DNA from: Rhynchopus sp. YZ270_cl-10
Lineage: Eukaryota > Euglenozoa > Diplonemea > Diplonemida > Diplonemidae
DNA length: 64,000 bases
Assembly (NCBI GenBank): GCA_964035575.1
Contig: OZ037889.1
Coordinates: 1,302,001-1,366,000 of the forward strand
Reading direction: 5' to 3'
The notes beneath the pieces were generated by a model that had not been told where the DNA came from, searched no databases, and worked only from the letters and a program-made list of their open reading frames with translations. Within the stretch, counting starts at the first letter, position 1; each line of letters begins with the position of its first letter. Shown here in pieces: positions 10,823-21,931 of this stretch. The position numbers and the translations under genes are program-made.

Positions 10823-11713
10823 ATGCAGAGAACCTTCGCGATTGCGCTGTTCGCTGCCGGGGCTGCTGCCCAGGAGTGCTCGACGTACTCGCTGGAGTCT
10901 GTGTGTCCGGCACCGGTGAACCCTTTCAAGGACTCGTTTGAGATGGAGACACGCCCGGCTGGTGATGATGAGTCTGACCAGAAGTGCAAGGGCTCCGCAC
11001 GCTGCAGGAGCAAGCTCAGCCCGTGGCAGGAGTCGCGTTTCCTGGGTGCGTACAACACCTACAGGAGGCACCACGGTGCGTGCAACCTGGAGTGGAGCCA
11101 GACCATCACCGACTTCACGCTCAACTCCCCTGGCTTCCAGGCAATGTGCAACGGCGGCGACATCACAAAGAAGAACTCCGCATCGGACCTCGCGAAGAAG
11201 GGTCTCTCCGAGATGACCATTGCGCTCGACAGCGGCCTCGACAGCATGTACGCATACGACATGGCAAAGGCGCCGTTCACGTGGTACTGCCTTGAGGAGT
11301 CCTGCTTCAAGTACTCCGAGAGCGAGCGTACCGTGAAGTCACTGAACTTCACTGGTCTTGTGTGGAAGGGTGCCAGCGAGATTGGGTGCGGCATCTGCCA
11401 GCAGAGGAAGCTTGGCAAGGCGAAGGCCTTTCTGATGTGCCACACCAAGGCGGAGACCAACGTGGAGGGTGAGTTTGCGGCCAACGTGGGCTCCCCCGAC
11501 ACCACGACCTGCACTGCCGAGGAGGCTGCGTCCGAGCCCAAGGAGACCATCCCTCCTCTGCCCACCACCGCCCCGCCGGCACTCACCATCCTCCCGCAGA
11601 CGACCGTCCACATCCCGAACCCTTTCTCCGCATCCACACCCGTCCCGATCGCGGGAAGTGCCCTGACTGCCTCATGGGTGCTTGCCGTGGTTCTTCTCGT
11701 GGCGATGCTCTGA
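10823..11713 (+). CDS. degenerate CAP-domain protein, probably GPI-anchored
   Basis: 296 residues with a signal peptide (MQRTFAIALFAAGAAAQ). It is a close paralogue of the gene at 7110: shared ECSTYSLES/ECTIYSLST opening, CRSKLSPWQESRFL, RRHHGACNLEW, NSASDLAKKGLSE, LVWKGASEIGCGIC and LMCHTKAETNV. The two CAP histidines are absent in the same way (AYNTYRR; NFTGLVW), so the loss predates the duplication. A Pro/Thr-rich linker leads to a terminal hydrophobic segment (ASWVLAVVLLVAML) with no tail, suggesting GPI attachment. Role unknown. Confidence 0.85.
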   Translation: MQRTFAIALFAAGAAAQECSTYSLESVCPAPVNPFKDSFEMETRPAGDDESDQKCKGSARCRSKLSPWQESRFLGAYNTYRRHHGACNLEWSQTITDFTLNSPGFQAMCNGGDITKKNSASDLAKKGLSEMTIALDSGLDSMYAYDMAKAPFTWYCLEESCFKYSESERTVKSLNFTGLVWKGASEIGCGICQQRKLGKAKAFLMCHTKAETNVEGEFAANVGSPDTTTCTAEEAASEPKETIPPLPTTAPPALTILPQTTVHIPNPFSASTPVPIAGSALTASWVLAVVLLVAML

Positions 11714-14700
11714 GCGGAGAGGAAAGGAGAAAAGAAAGAAAAGAATTTTTAGAGAATTTGGGGTACTAACGTAAAAAGAAAGTGGGGTTGGAGGAGGGTG
11801 GAGAGTAGCGGGGTTTCCCAAGGAAGAAAGAAGAAAACCAAAAAAAAAAACAAAAATAACTGAATAAGGCACTAGTGCTGTACCTCTGCACAGGTCTTGT
11901 TTTGTTTTGAGTTTTTTTTTCACTATATTTTGTTTTTCATATTTTGGGATTCCCCATTCGCGCTTTCCTGAGTTCCCCCTCTACCCCTTGGCTATGTTTT
12001 TTTTTTTTATAGCCCACGATAGCTGCGCCATTTTATGGTTTCTGTACTTTATTTCATACTTTTTTTTGCATCCATATTTTAAGTCAACAGCTTTTCCCTT
12101 CTCCCCTTCCTTCTCCCCATCATATCTTACCTTCCCTCCCCTCTCACTCCCCCCTTTTTTGTAAGATGTGTTGAGCCCCCAGAGCGGCTCAGTCAATCTT
12201 TCGAAAAAAATTTCTTTTTTTGCCGGAAAAAATAGTCTGGCCAATCCCAGAATCTTTTCTTTTGAAAAAACAAAAACAAAAACAAAAAAAAAAAACGTAG
12301 CGAGTACGGTTGCGGCATCGTCCCAGACTTTTCATGAGTGGAAAACTGATGCAAATGATCTGTGGGCACAAAAAAGCAAAAAAAAAAAAAAAAATCATCA
12401 AGCGTAAACCCTACCGTACCTCGTTAGTTTTCCTTTCCCCTCGCTTCTTTCTCCCCATTTTTCTCTTCCCCCACAATTCCCAATACTTTTTTTTTACAGA
12501 CCCCCCAAAAGGGGGTTTTTGAGCGAGAGGGAGAAGTTGGTGTTCATGGCTAAGAAGTATCTTTTTTTTTTTTGCAATTTTTTGTGGTGCTTCAAATACG
12601 GAGACCACAGGGAGGGGCGTTTCTCATGAAGTTTTTGTGTTGCGCTGTGATTTGTATTAATTCAGTTTTTTTCCGGGTAAATTCCTAAGTCTGGAACAAC
12701 CCAGAGCGTTTGTGTGGAATGAAGTGTATATTTTGTGTTCATGAAGGAAATCATCAAGAACCGACACACGCACACACATATTTTTGTTTTTCTCTTGCAG
12801 CGCACTCACAGATATACCCACGAGGAGGTTCGTCCCTTGCCATTGCAGGAAACCAAGAAGAAGAAGAAGAAATAAAACGAAAATGAACACCTGACCCGCT
12901 CGGTCCTATTTTACTTTTCTGGCAGTGAGACGAAGCAGGAGACGCTTCGGTTCATCTGACTGGATTTTATTTTTATTTTTTGAAAGGTGTAGGTGTGCAA
13001 CCACATTCATCTTTTCAAATTTCCCCCCATTTTTAGAACGAAAAACCCATAATAAAAGAAGCAAAAATTGGGAAAAGCAATAAACGCAAAAAATTGTCGC
13101 TCAAATGCGATGATTTTTTTTTTATATTTAGTTCGACAAATGAAAACAAAAAAAAGGATATTTTATTTCATTTTGTGGATTTTTTTTTTTGCTCATTTTT
13201 ATGTCTTTTTTTTTTCCTAACCGATTCTTCGCCGAATCGCTTTTAAAAAAAAAATAATCAAAACTCTTTATTCCAGAAGGGGAGCAAATTGTTTTGGAAT
13301 CGAATTTTTTTTAAAAAAAATACCACAAAATAACATGGACTTCTAGGGGTAAGGGAGAGATGTGAGGGAGAGGAAAGCTGGGGGTGCCACATAAAAAAGC
13401 GAACCTGTTTTTGCAAATTTATTTGGTCGCTTACACGTTTCCCCTCCTTTACTCCCTCTTTTTACCCTTTTGTCTTTGTTCTCTCCTAAATCTTTTTTTA
13501 CAAGGTGACACTAAGCAAGGAGGCTTAAGTTCAGCTTCCCAACTTTTCTTTTTTCCCCCTCCCCTTTCTTTTCCCCCCCAATTCATTATCCACCCCCCTT
13601 CCCTTTTACCTCTCCCAAGTCCGCTGCCTTCGGATAATGTTAATATGTGTTTCTCTCAGTAGGAGATGATACACAGCTCGTTTATCCGTCAAAAAAAAAC
13701 AAAAAATTTTTTTTTGGGGGTGTCTGTGTTTCTTTTAGCAGAGCATCCTTTATTCTTTTTATATACCACTATCTTTTTTGTGTTCTTTGTTTTTCCCCCC
13801 CTGCATGTTTATTTCTTTCTTTTGCTTCATCCCTTTTTGGATCGTGGAATTCAGAACTTCATGTTTTTTTTTTCTCCCTCAGAGATGCGTGCATGCCGTG
13901 AACAGCCGAGATGCACATTTATCTTCAATTTTTTTTTCTTTCTCTTCTTTTTCTCAAATTTTCTTCCTCTTTTGAAAGATGGGAACATTTTTGATCCCTC
14001 CTCCTATGCTATCAATTTATTGATTGCATATGATGAAATTCTTTCTTCTTTTACCTAGAGAGACACCCTTTTGAATCCACTCTCTTATCTCGGCCATGCC
14101 ACCAATCTTGTATGTTGATGGGAAAAAAAAGCGAACTTTTTGAAAAAGATGTGACCCTCCACACATTTGCCCCCAACGCAATTGTACCATGAGGGTTGTG
14201 TGTCTTTTTGATTCCCTATTCAAAAGCAACAAGATGGTTTTTCCCCCCTCCGAAAAGGCACGCTATTCGACGAATACCCTCAGTTTTTGTTAAATGCAGG
14301 TTTATCCGTGCAGTGATTTTTCTGAAGGGGGAAAAAAAAAAGTGCATTTGGCCACCCCAAGGGTTTTGTGGAACGCTATTATTCCTGAAGGATTTCATGA
14401 GCGACAACACCCCCCCTACACCTCCACCCTACCCCATACTCTTTCTTTCTTAATGCATCCACAAAAAAAAACAAATCATTTGCTATAAAATGATTTATCC
14501 GGGCAAGTGAGCCCGCAATTACAAAACAGCAATGTTACGGGAGGAGAAAATAGACAAAAAAAAGGCCAAGAAAGGGACCCATTTTTTATATAAGGTTGTG
14601 CCTCTGTTTTATTTCTTTTTCCATTTTCAAAAAAGAAAAAGGAAAAAAAAAAATATGGTGGTGTCGAATACAGAGTAACAACTCACCGATAAGGCTGAAG

Positions 14701-15152
14701 AAGAAGGACAGTGCCAACTTTTTTTGTTTGGGAAAAGTCTCAGAAGGTTTTGTTTTTCTTCTTCTTCTCTCTCTCTCTTCTTTTCTTTTTTTTTTTTTTT
14801 TTTTTTTTTGTTCTCTTTTTTTTCAGCCCTCTCCTGTAGGTGCGATTTCGCGCAAACCCGCATTCACGCCAGAAAGTTGTCTGAAAAGAAAAGAAAAGAA
14901 AAAATGTGTTAAGTTTTTCTTCAGATGTGTGTTTTCTTTTTGGTTGACCGTTGTGGGGGTATTTCCCCTACCCCCCCCCGTTCCCCCCACCTTACTGATC
15001 CTTTTTACAGTAAGGGACAAAAGAAGAGAACACACGAATACCAAAGAACCCCAAAAAAAACCCCCTTCTTTTTTCTAAGCGTGTTATCAAACAAAATGCA
15101 TCGTTTTCTTTCACCCCCTCTCGTTTTTTTTGACCCATTCAAGCCCCATTTA

Positions 15153-15197
15153 GTGCCTGCGTCCGCCGATGAACGGTGAGGCGTTTGCACTCTCAAC
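15153..15197 (+). repeat. 45-bp dispersed repeat, copy 1
   Basis: Starts GTGCCTGCGTCCGCCGATGA, then ACGGTGAGGCG; recurs at 17431-17473 with one substitution and a 2-bp indel. It is GC-balanced, unlike its surroundings. Confidence 0.7.
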
Positions 15198-17430
15198 ATT
15201 GTCTTTTATTTTTATTTTTTATATTTTTTTTTTTTTGGGCGCGAGGACAGCACTAAACCTCTCAAACCCACTTGGCAAATGAACAGCAAGCCTAAGAAGT
15301 CTGGCTTCTGCATTGTCGATCTAAAAAAAAAAAATATTTAGCGGGAAAAATGGAAAGAAGTGGGAAGAATTTTCCCCCTCTCATCGCTGCCTCTTTGCTT
15401 AGGAGCGAGATAGGAAGCGTTCGCCGTTTTATGACCTCATGCCTACCATAGCCACCTAGCTTTGGTCCTTTTGGATTGGTCTAAAACACACAAAAAAGGC
15501 AACAAAAAAAAAGGCAAAATCGTGCATTTTTATTTCCAAATTCTTTTCAACCCCCCACCCTTCCCCTTCTACCGTTTAACGCTGTGAACGACATCACTCT
15601 TTTTGTGCTATCTTAGTATTCCCTCGGATTAAAGAGAGTTTTTTCAAAAACGTTTTCACGGTAGATGGGTTCAAGAAACAGCAAAAAAAAAACAGGATAA
15701 AGAAAAAAAATAACAAGCAACAAAAGGGAAAATGCTCCCTACACCCCATACACCCCTCTTTTCTTTGGGAAAAAAATGCCTCAGTGGCCTTATGAACAGA
15801 GACCGTCAAGAGGCATGCACATATTTTTTTTTCAATTTTGTTTTATGCACCCACCCCCAGACTTCGTTGATGGTAGCAACGAAGGGGCTTTTTCTGGGAT
15901 TTCCCTTTTTTTGGAACGATGCAATTTGTGTTTCCCCATTTCATCTTTTTGAAGGTTTCCCCCCCCCTTTTTTTTATATTTTGATCCGTTCAGTTTTCTC
16001 TCTCTCTCTCCCTATATATTTTTCTCCTGAGGTTTTTGTTTTTGTGATTTTTTTAGTAAAGATGGTTTGTGTCCTCTCAGAGTGAGCATCATCTTGGCAT
16101 TTTTTTTGAAGGGAAATAAGAATGGATGTATCTGTTGTGCCATGAACGGGGAGAGAGATTTTTTTTTTTACTCTCAGTAGCGCTCTCACAGGTTCTCACA
16201 GTCTGTTGCGTGTCTCACGGAGATCATAGATGGCCCAATCTGTATTGAACATCCTGGTATTTTCTCTAAATTTCTTCCTTTTTTTGAATTTTTTCTTTTT
16301 TTTTTATCAATACGTTTTTTATACATTTTTTATAGTGTATCTCATCCTCGGGTGTGTACACTACAAAAAAAAAAACAGTGTTTTCTATCATAACCCAACT
16401 CTATCTCAGCACCGTGTCTTTTGTGCTTGCATCCTATATAGCTCGCTTGAAGCTGAAGATGTGCTGCACTGAAGGTATTTGTAGTGCAAATCCTCCTTTT
16501 TTTTAAAGATTGACAACCTGAATTACCTTTTGTGTGATGCCCAGATTGTACTCTTTTTTTTTTTCTCTCTCTTTTTGCGCTAGAAAGAGACTGCAGCGTC
16601 CGAGAGGTCCTGTTTCCATTCTTTCTGGCTTTTTAAATATAATTTTTTTTTTGTAAAGGTGACAAAGCATAAAGCATGAGAGGCTTACGATCATCCATTA
16701 CTAAGATGAGATGTGTGTACGTGAGACACATCTTAACAAATTTTCTTTTCTTTGGAATATGACAGAGCATGTGAGAGGCTAGGGTCATTTGCCATTTTTT
16801 TTGTTTTTTTTTGTTAAACCTCCAACTATTAAGTGTTCTCCCCCCTCTATCTTGTTTGGAAAAACCCTCGTCAAGGATCGGATCATTGTGGCAACGAAGG
16901 GTATTGCAGGTACGTTTGACGAAGGGTTTTTCTTGGTGGTGTGGTCAGATTCCTTCGGGTCAGATCTCCCCTCTTGTTTTTAGATGTGTATGCACGAGGT
17001 ATATTCATCTTTCAACATTTTTTTTTTTAGATTTTTTTTTTTAGTTTGTTTTTGCTTTTTCTATATCTGGATCTGGAAAAAAAGCAAAAGAGAGCGGTCG
17101 TAGGTCTTATTTCTTTAATGAAGGTTCATAGTCTGCCTCTCTGCTTTTCATGTTTACTATTTTTTATATTTTTGTTGGTCAACATTTTTTCTTTGTTGAT
17201 TGAAGCAACGGGTGGTTTACGTTCATTCTTGCCAACTATTTTTTTATTTCCAGGGTTCAATACTCAATGAAGTTCAGTGCTTTGCGTCTGTAGGGACGTT
17301 CGCACTAGCAACTTCACCTTTTTTTCTTTTCCCCTCCAAAACGTCTCAAGCGTTTTTTTTGGCCCTTTCAGGTTTTTTTTAAATTCTGAGGTTCTATAAG
17401 TTTGTGCCCAATGGGTCCAAATTTATTTCG

Positions 17431-17473
17431 GTGCCTGCGTCCGCCGATGAACGGTGAGGCGTCTGCACTCAAC
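17431..17473 (+). repeat. 45-bp dispersed repeat, copy 2
   Basis: Second copy of the 15153 element; the match ends near CTCAAC. Confidence 0.7.
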
Positions 17474-17638
17474 TTCTTTTTCATGTGTTTTTTTGCTGTT
17501 TCCTCTTTTTTTTTTTGTGTCGTGACATCTCAGCAAAAATGCCCTTTTTCCCCTATGCAACAGGAAGACAAATCTGACAGTTTTTATTTGTCGTTTTTCG
17601 GTTGTTGGCTGATTTCTGAGGTTTTTTTTTCTCTCTTG

Positions 17639-17714
17639 GGAAATGCAAACCTAATAAAACACACACAAAATTTAAATTTTTTTTTTGTGTGTGTTTTATT
17701 AGTTTTGCGTTTCC
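17639..17714. repeat. inverted repeat with 32-bp arms
   Basis: Arms 17639-17670 and 17683-17714 are reverse complements with two mismatches, around a 12-bp AT centre. The arm contains CTAATAAAACACACACAAAA. A transcript would fold into a long hairpin. No target duplication seen. Confidence 0.75.
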
Positions 17715-18350
17715 TTCCCCTTTAGCGTTTGAACTTTCAACCTTCACCCTTTTTATGACATTTCCTGTTGACAGTCGAAGTGGGCACGATGTGCTCAGAC
17801 CCTGTCCGAGAGGATTTTTTTTTTTTTTATTCCCCGTTTTGTAACACCCCCCTTTCTATTTAAGATGACCAACGCACGATGAGGCTTAGGTTCATCTTTG
17901 CAACTCTTTTTTTTTCCCTTTTCTTTTTTTTTTTTCTCTCTTTTTTTCTTTTTTGCTTGTGTGTATGTTGCTTTGCTTTGTGTCCCGAAAAAAATAAAAA
18001 GGGAAAACACACACACACAAAGGTGCTCCGAAGGGAGACATAATACACAATAACAGCAAACAAAACAACGCCCACCCCCCCCTTTGTTTCCTTGATAGAT
18101 TCGTGCACGTTTTGGTGCACCGCGATACTTCCCCTTTTTTTTACACCACCTACCACATCTTAGCAAAAACAACACAAATCTCATGCATGTTTACTGGGTA
18201 AGGGTGCCGTGCAGCAGAGGGCACTGATCGTGGATACTGTGGTGTTCCGGTGCGGGACACACCACATACGCACTGGGAAAGAATATTCCCAGGAACTGTC
18301 GCACCCCGACACCCACCCCCTTCCTGGGTTGACATCCTCACCTCGGCACG

Positions 18351-21057
18351 ATGTATGGCGGGTTGTCTGTGTCGCGTGCGGTGGCGCAGCTGAACATGGT
18401 TGAGGCGGATGGGATCACTCAAGAGGCATCGTTGTCGCCACGTTCGATGGGGCGGAGGAAGTCTGTCGGCATGAGTCTTGCACAGGGCAAGCTTCGTGTC
18501 AACCCTGCAACGATGCTTGCGGCGCCTGCGTCTATGGGTGGTACGGGGAAGGAGAACCCAAACGCAGACAACCATGTGTTCTCTGGCGGTGACTCAAAAG
18601 GCCTGAAGGAAGTGCTCGACCGCCTTGCGCAGAAGGCTGAGCAGCTGGAAGGCGTTGTCACAGAGATGATGGTCACGGAGAGCCAGGTCAAGAACCGCGT
18701 CCCCTCCCTTGAGTCCGACAACGGCACGCTCGGCAGCAGGTCTCCCGTCAACGCAGTGCTGCAGAAGAAGGAGCCCAGGCAAGTAACTGTCGCAACCCCC
18801 TGGCGGACAGTTGAAGACGACGCAAAGGCGACACACATGCAAGAGACGTCAGCATCCCAAGACGACGCATTCGCGCAAATCAACCACCGCCTCCCAAACA
18901 CACATCTCCCCGACTCACACTTCCGCATTGTGTGGGACCTCCTCTACCTCTCGTTGCTCTTTTTTGAGGTGTGTTTCCCCCCTTCTTTTGAAAGAACGTC
19001 GCACTTTGCCATCTGTCCAGAAAAATGGATACTAAGGATTAGGTCTGGTAATTAATCAATGAAATGACATAGTTACTCACAAAACAAAAAGTAAACAAAA
19101 AGTAAGCTAAACCGGCACCCACGAATGTAGTTCCCCCGTGACCTAGTTGCCTGTGCATACTCCTCTGCGGTCAAAGATACCTCACAGTTATGTCTAGCAC
19201 TTCTTAAAGGAAGCGCACACCTTCCGTTAAAACGTGTAGTTCAACACGACATTGAGTCCTGCTTGTCGGTCACCGTGTGCGGCAGACCGCTTCACTGACC
19301 TCCACTGCTTCAGCAGCTCGTCATGCGTTGCAGCATGAAACCGTTTTGTGTGGTCCACCACAAACCGCGAAAGTGACGTCACCTCTGCTGCTTATTCCTC
19401 AGCCTTTCCTCAGCTTCCAGCCGCTTTCTTGTCCAGTAGCTCAGCGAGCCGCCTTCCTCTTCCTGCAGGGCTGGCTCCCAACTCGTCCGTCCGAACACGA
19501 GGCGGGCCAAATTTGTACTCTTGCTGCTCATCTTTATTTTGATGGGGTTGACTCTGTTTGCGTGGTGCTGAAGGGAATCGGGGGGGTATAAGTCATAATT
19601 ATAAGTCATACATTAAATGATTTTTTAGTCTGCAGTCTGGGGGAAAAGTCATGATCAGAACTAAATATCTCCCTCCCCCCTTTTTTGTTGACGAAACACA
19701 CTCTTTTTGCAGTCCACGACATTTACGCTGTCGCTGTTCTCGTCGAATAGTAGTGGGGAGGTGGTGCTCCCGTTCACAGACGGCTTCAAGGTGTTCAAAG
19801 TGCTGACGAGCTGTTTCTGGATTGCCGACATCTGGGTGCAGGTATGTAGCTTTTCCCGCTCGTTTTTGTATAACATTCTCCTCACCGCAGAGCACGACGT
19901 GCATCGTGAAGGGATGGGAGTTCATAGAGGGCTGCAAGGAGGTTCGCAAAGGATACGTTCTCAGCTATCGCTTTGCTCTGGACGCACTGGGCTCGATCCC
20001 CGTGGATGCGATCTTACTTCTCCAGAACGAGCACACCGTGGCGTCGTACTTCGCACTGCTCCGCATGGCACGCCTGCACCGGGTTCCTAACCTCTTTCAA
20101 CGCCGGTCGCCCACAAGCCACATAACGTGGTGGCGGGAGCTCTCCTTCGTGATGTTCGTCCTTGGGCTTATCGTTCATTTGCTTGCGTGTTTGTGGCTCG
20201 TGATTGGAGACAAGGATGAGCAAGACCTCAAAAAAGAAGCCCATGAGGACTTCGTTGTCTCGTACACCAACGCAGTATACTTTGTCATCACAACACTCAG
20301 CAGCGTTGGCTTTGGTGACATCACCCCGTCGAGGACGGGTTCGCGCATTTACTCATCTGTTGTGTCGATGTGCGGGAGTGTGATTATTTTGATTGCAGGT
20401 GGGCGAGCGGGTGCTTTATTCATTGTGACGGACCCGGTAGTCCTTGTCGAGGACGAGCGACGGCGAAGACTGGAGGCACTGATGAACCAGAACAACATCC
20501 CATGGGAGACGCGCAAGGAGGCCTTCACTGTGTACCCTGCGATCCTCGAGGCCTCCCTGCACGACTACCTGGGCATCCTGAACGAGCTGCCGACGTCGAT
20601 CCAGCAGAGGATCAAGTTCCACATGAAGACTGCGATGCTCCGCAAGGTCCCCATGTTTGGGAGCCTCCCTGTGCACGTCACATCCGCCCTCGCATCGCGT
20701 CTCAGAACCATGCTCTGCCAGCCAAAGGAGGCGCTCATTGAGTCGGGCACGATCGGTGATGAGATGTACTTCCTGAACCACGGTGTCGTGGAGGTGCTCA
20801 TCCCTGTCGAGTCTGACAGTCACGAGGTGTGGACTGCAAACCTGGGGGAGGGGTCGTGGTTCGGGGAGATCGCCTTGCTGCACGAGTGCAGAAGGGTGGC
20901 GACAGTGCGCACTCTGACCTCATGTGTGCTGTACAAACTGAAGAAGCCCGACTTCCAAGAGGTCATGTCATGGAGCAACGAACTCCGAGATGCTCTTGAA
21001 GTGGTGACCAAGCAACGGATGCAGGAGCTGGAGTCTGCTGCCCTCGACGACGACTAG
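18351..21057 (+). CDS. cyclic-nucleotide-binding voltage-type K+ channel, three exons
   Basis: Exons 18351-18968, 19713-19841 and 19891-21057 join in phase 0 to give 637 residues. The N-terminal 190 residues are hydrophilic. S1 is FRIVWDLLYLSLLFFE and runs across the first junction; S2 lies in exon 2 (VLTSCFWIADIWVQ). Exon 3 holds S3 (LDALGSIPVDAILLL), a weakly charged S4 (LLRMARLHRVPNLFQR), S5, a pore with the K+ filter VGFGD (residues 388-392), S6, a C-linker and a cNMP-binding domain. The phosphate-binding cassette is FGEIALLHECRRVATVR from residue 573, with the usual arginine. This is the layout of the EAG/HCN/CNG superfamily; the GFG filter indicates K+ selectivity. S4 has only three arginines plus one histidine, so voltage sensing may be weak. 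Ligand preference cannot be read. Confidence 0.87.
18969..19712 (+). other. intron 1 of the channel gene (744 nt, GT-AG)
   Basis: Donor GTGTGTTT after GAG; acceptor CTCTTTTTGCAG. The frame resumes exactly where S1 needs completion. No other gene recognised inside. Confidence 0.8.
19842..19890 (+). other. intron 2 of the channel gene (49 nt, GT-AG)
   Basis: Donor GTATGTAG, pyrimidine-rich interior, acceptor CTCACCGCAG; phase 0. The frame also reads through, but removing it restores the S2-S3 loop. Confidence 0.8.
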
Positions 21058-21216
21058 AGTGCAGCGTGAGAGAAAGAGAAAGAGAGATCAATAGAGCATT
21101 TGCATTGTACTGTGCGTTTCTGTTTGTTCTTCTGCTATGTTTTAAGGATGCGCCGTAGAGTGACCTGTTCCCAGGGCTCTTCATAACAAACTACGTAATT
21201 AAAAAAAACGAACATC

Positions 21217-21264
21217 TTTTTTTTTTGGTGTTGTTCAACTTAGCCCTAGGCTCGACTTTTTTTT
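21217..21264 (-). repeat. 28-bp tail flanked by A-tracts (minus sense), shared with the truncated LINE
   Basis: On the minus strand: an A-run, then CGAGCCTAGGGCTAAGTTGA plus ACAACACC, then a second A-run. The same arrangement terminates the truncated LINE at 34571-34648. It looks like the 3' end of a polyadenylated RNA that was copied at both places. Confidence 0.7.
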
Positions 21265-21280
21265 TGTTCCACATCAAACT

Positions 21281-21506
21281 CAGTGTTTTTTCTAGGATTC
21301 GGGGTTTTTGGCTGACGGGGGTGCACAGGGCAAAAAAAGTGCATATTTTTTTTTCCCGCGGTTGAAACAAAAGAACCGGCGGTCATGGCACCCAAAGGTT
21401 CCTGGCGAAGCCACGGTACGCAACATTTCTAAAAAATGTTGACATAAAATGGCACGGGGTGCGGGGGTGCGCGCGCACCCCCGCACCCCCTCTAGAAAAA
21501 ACACTG
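21281..21506. mobile_element. hAT-like MITE with 15-bp TIRs and 8-bp target duplication
   Basis: Perfect terminal inverted repeats CAGTGTTTTTTCTAG (21281-21295) and its reverse complement (21492-21506). The flanking 8 bp ATCAAACT occur on both sides (21273-21280 and 21507-21514). An 8-bp duplication with CAGTG-type ends is the hAT signature. At 226 bp it has no coding capacity. The interior includes a 34-bp perfect GC-rich palindrome (21456-21489). Confidence 0.88.
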
Positions 21507-21931
21507 ATCAAACTGGACAGGGGCAAGGGGGGTACGTTTAATACTTTATACTGCACATGAAATGCGCTTGGTCCGAGCGAAGCGAGGGCCAAAAGTCTTA
21601 CAATCAGTACATGTGCCGGTTTAGTTAGAACGAGGCACAAAAGTGAATTAAACGAGAGATATTTGTCATCAGCATGTCGCCCTATTATGTATCGTTGTTT
21701 GACGAGCGAAGCGAGGCATACAACTATATTTAGCTCTTATGACAATTTGGGATAAAGGAGGGGTGAACATTAACACGGGAGAGGCAGGGGAGAATATAAA
21801 CAGTCTGTGTGGTTTTGCTGTATTTCCAGTGCTACTGTGCTACTGTGAACTCCACGCTTTTTTTGAAATCTCGAGCTCGTTGTTTCGATTTCCACAACTC
21901 AACCACGACACCCACAGGAAAAATATCACCA

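Larger units (their letters stand above)
11714..18350. other. 6.6-kb homopolymer-rich spacer, no gene supported
   Basis: Long T- and A-runs alternate with C-rich patches throughout. Open frames are short, phenylalanine- or lysine-rich, and found on both strands, as expected of poly-T/poly-A DNA. Non-random items listed separately are a 43-45-bp repeat pair (15153 and 17431) and a 32-bp-arm inverted repeat (17639-17714). A T-rich tract followed by CATCTTAG ending near 18165 could be the trans-splice acceptor for the channel gene. Confidence 0.55.
21058..21931. other. intergenic with a small retro-tail and a MITE
   Basis: No gene. Holds the A-tract-flanked tail at 21217-21264, the hAT-like MITE at 21281-21506, and two copies of CGAGCGAAGCGAG near 21577 and 21703. 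Possible trans-splice acceptors for the next gene are TATTTCCAG (ends 21829) and CACCCACAG (ends 21917). Confidence 0.6.

Noticed and set aside
12000-17750. Phe/Lys-rich frames of 60-160 codons
   Set aside because: They track poly-T/poly-A runs, exist on both strands and have no motifs.
21809-21931. Upstream extension of the IBA57-like frame
   Set aside because: The 41 added codons start at a non-ATG codon and lie before a likely trans-splice acceptor; the ATG at 21932 gives a proper mitochondrial leader.
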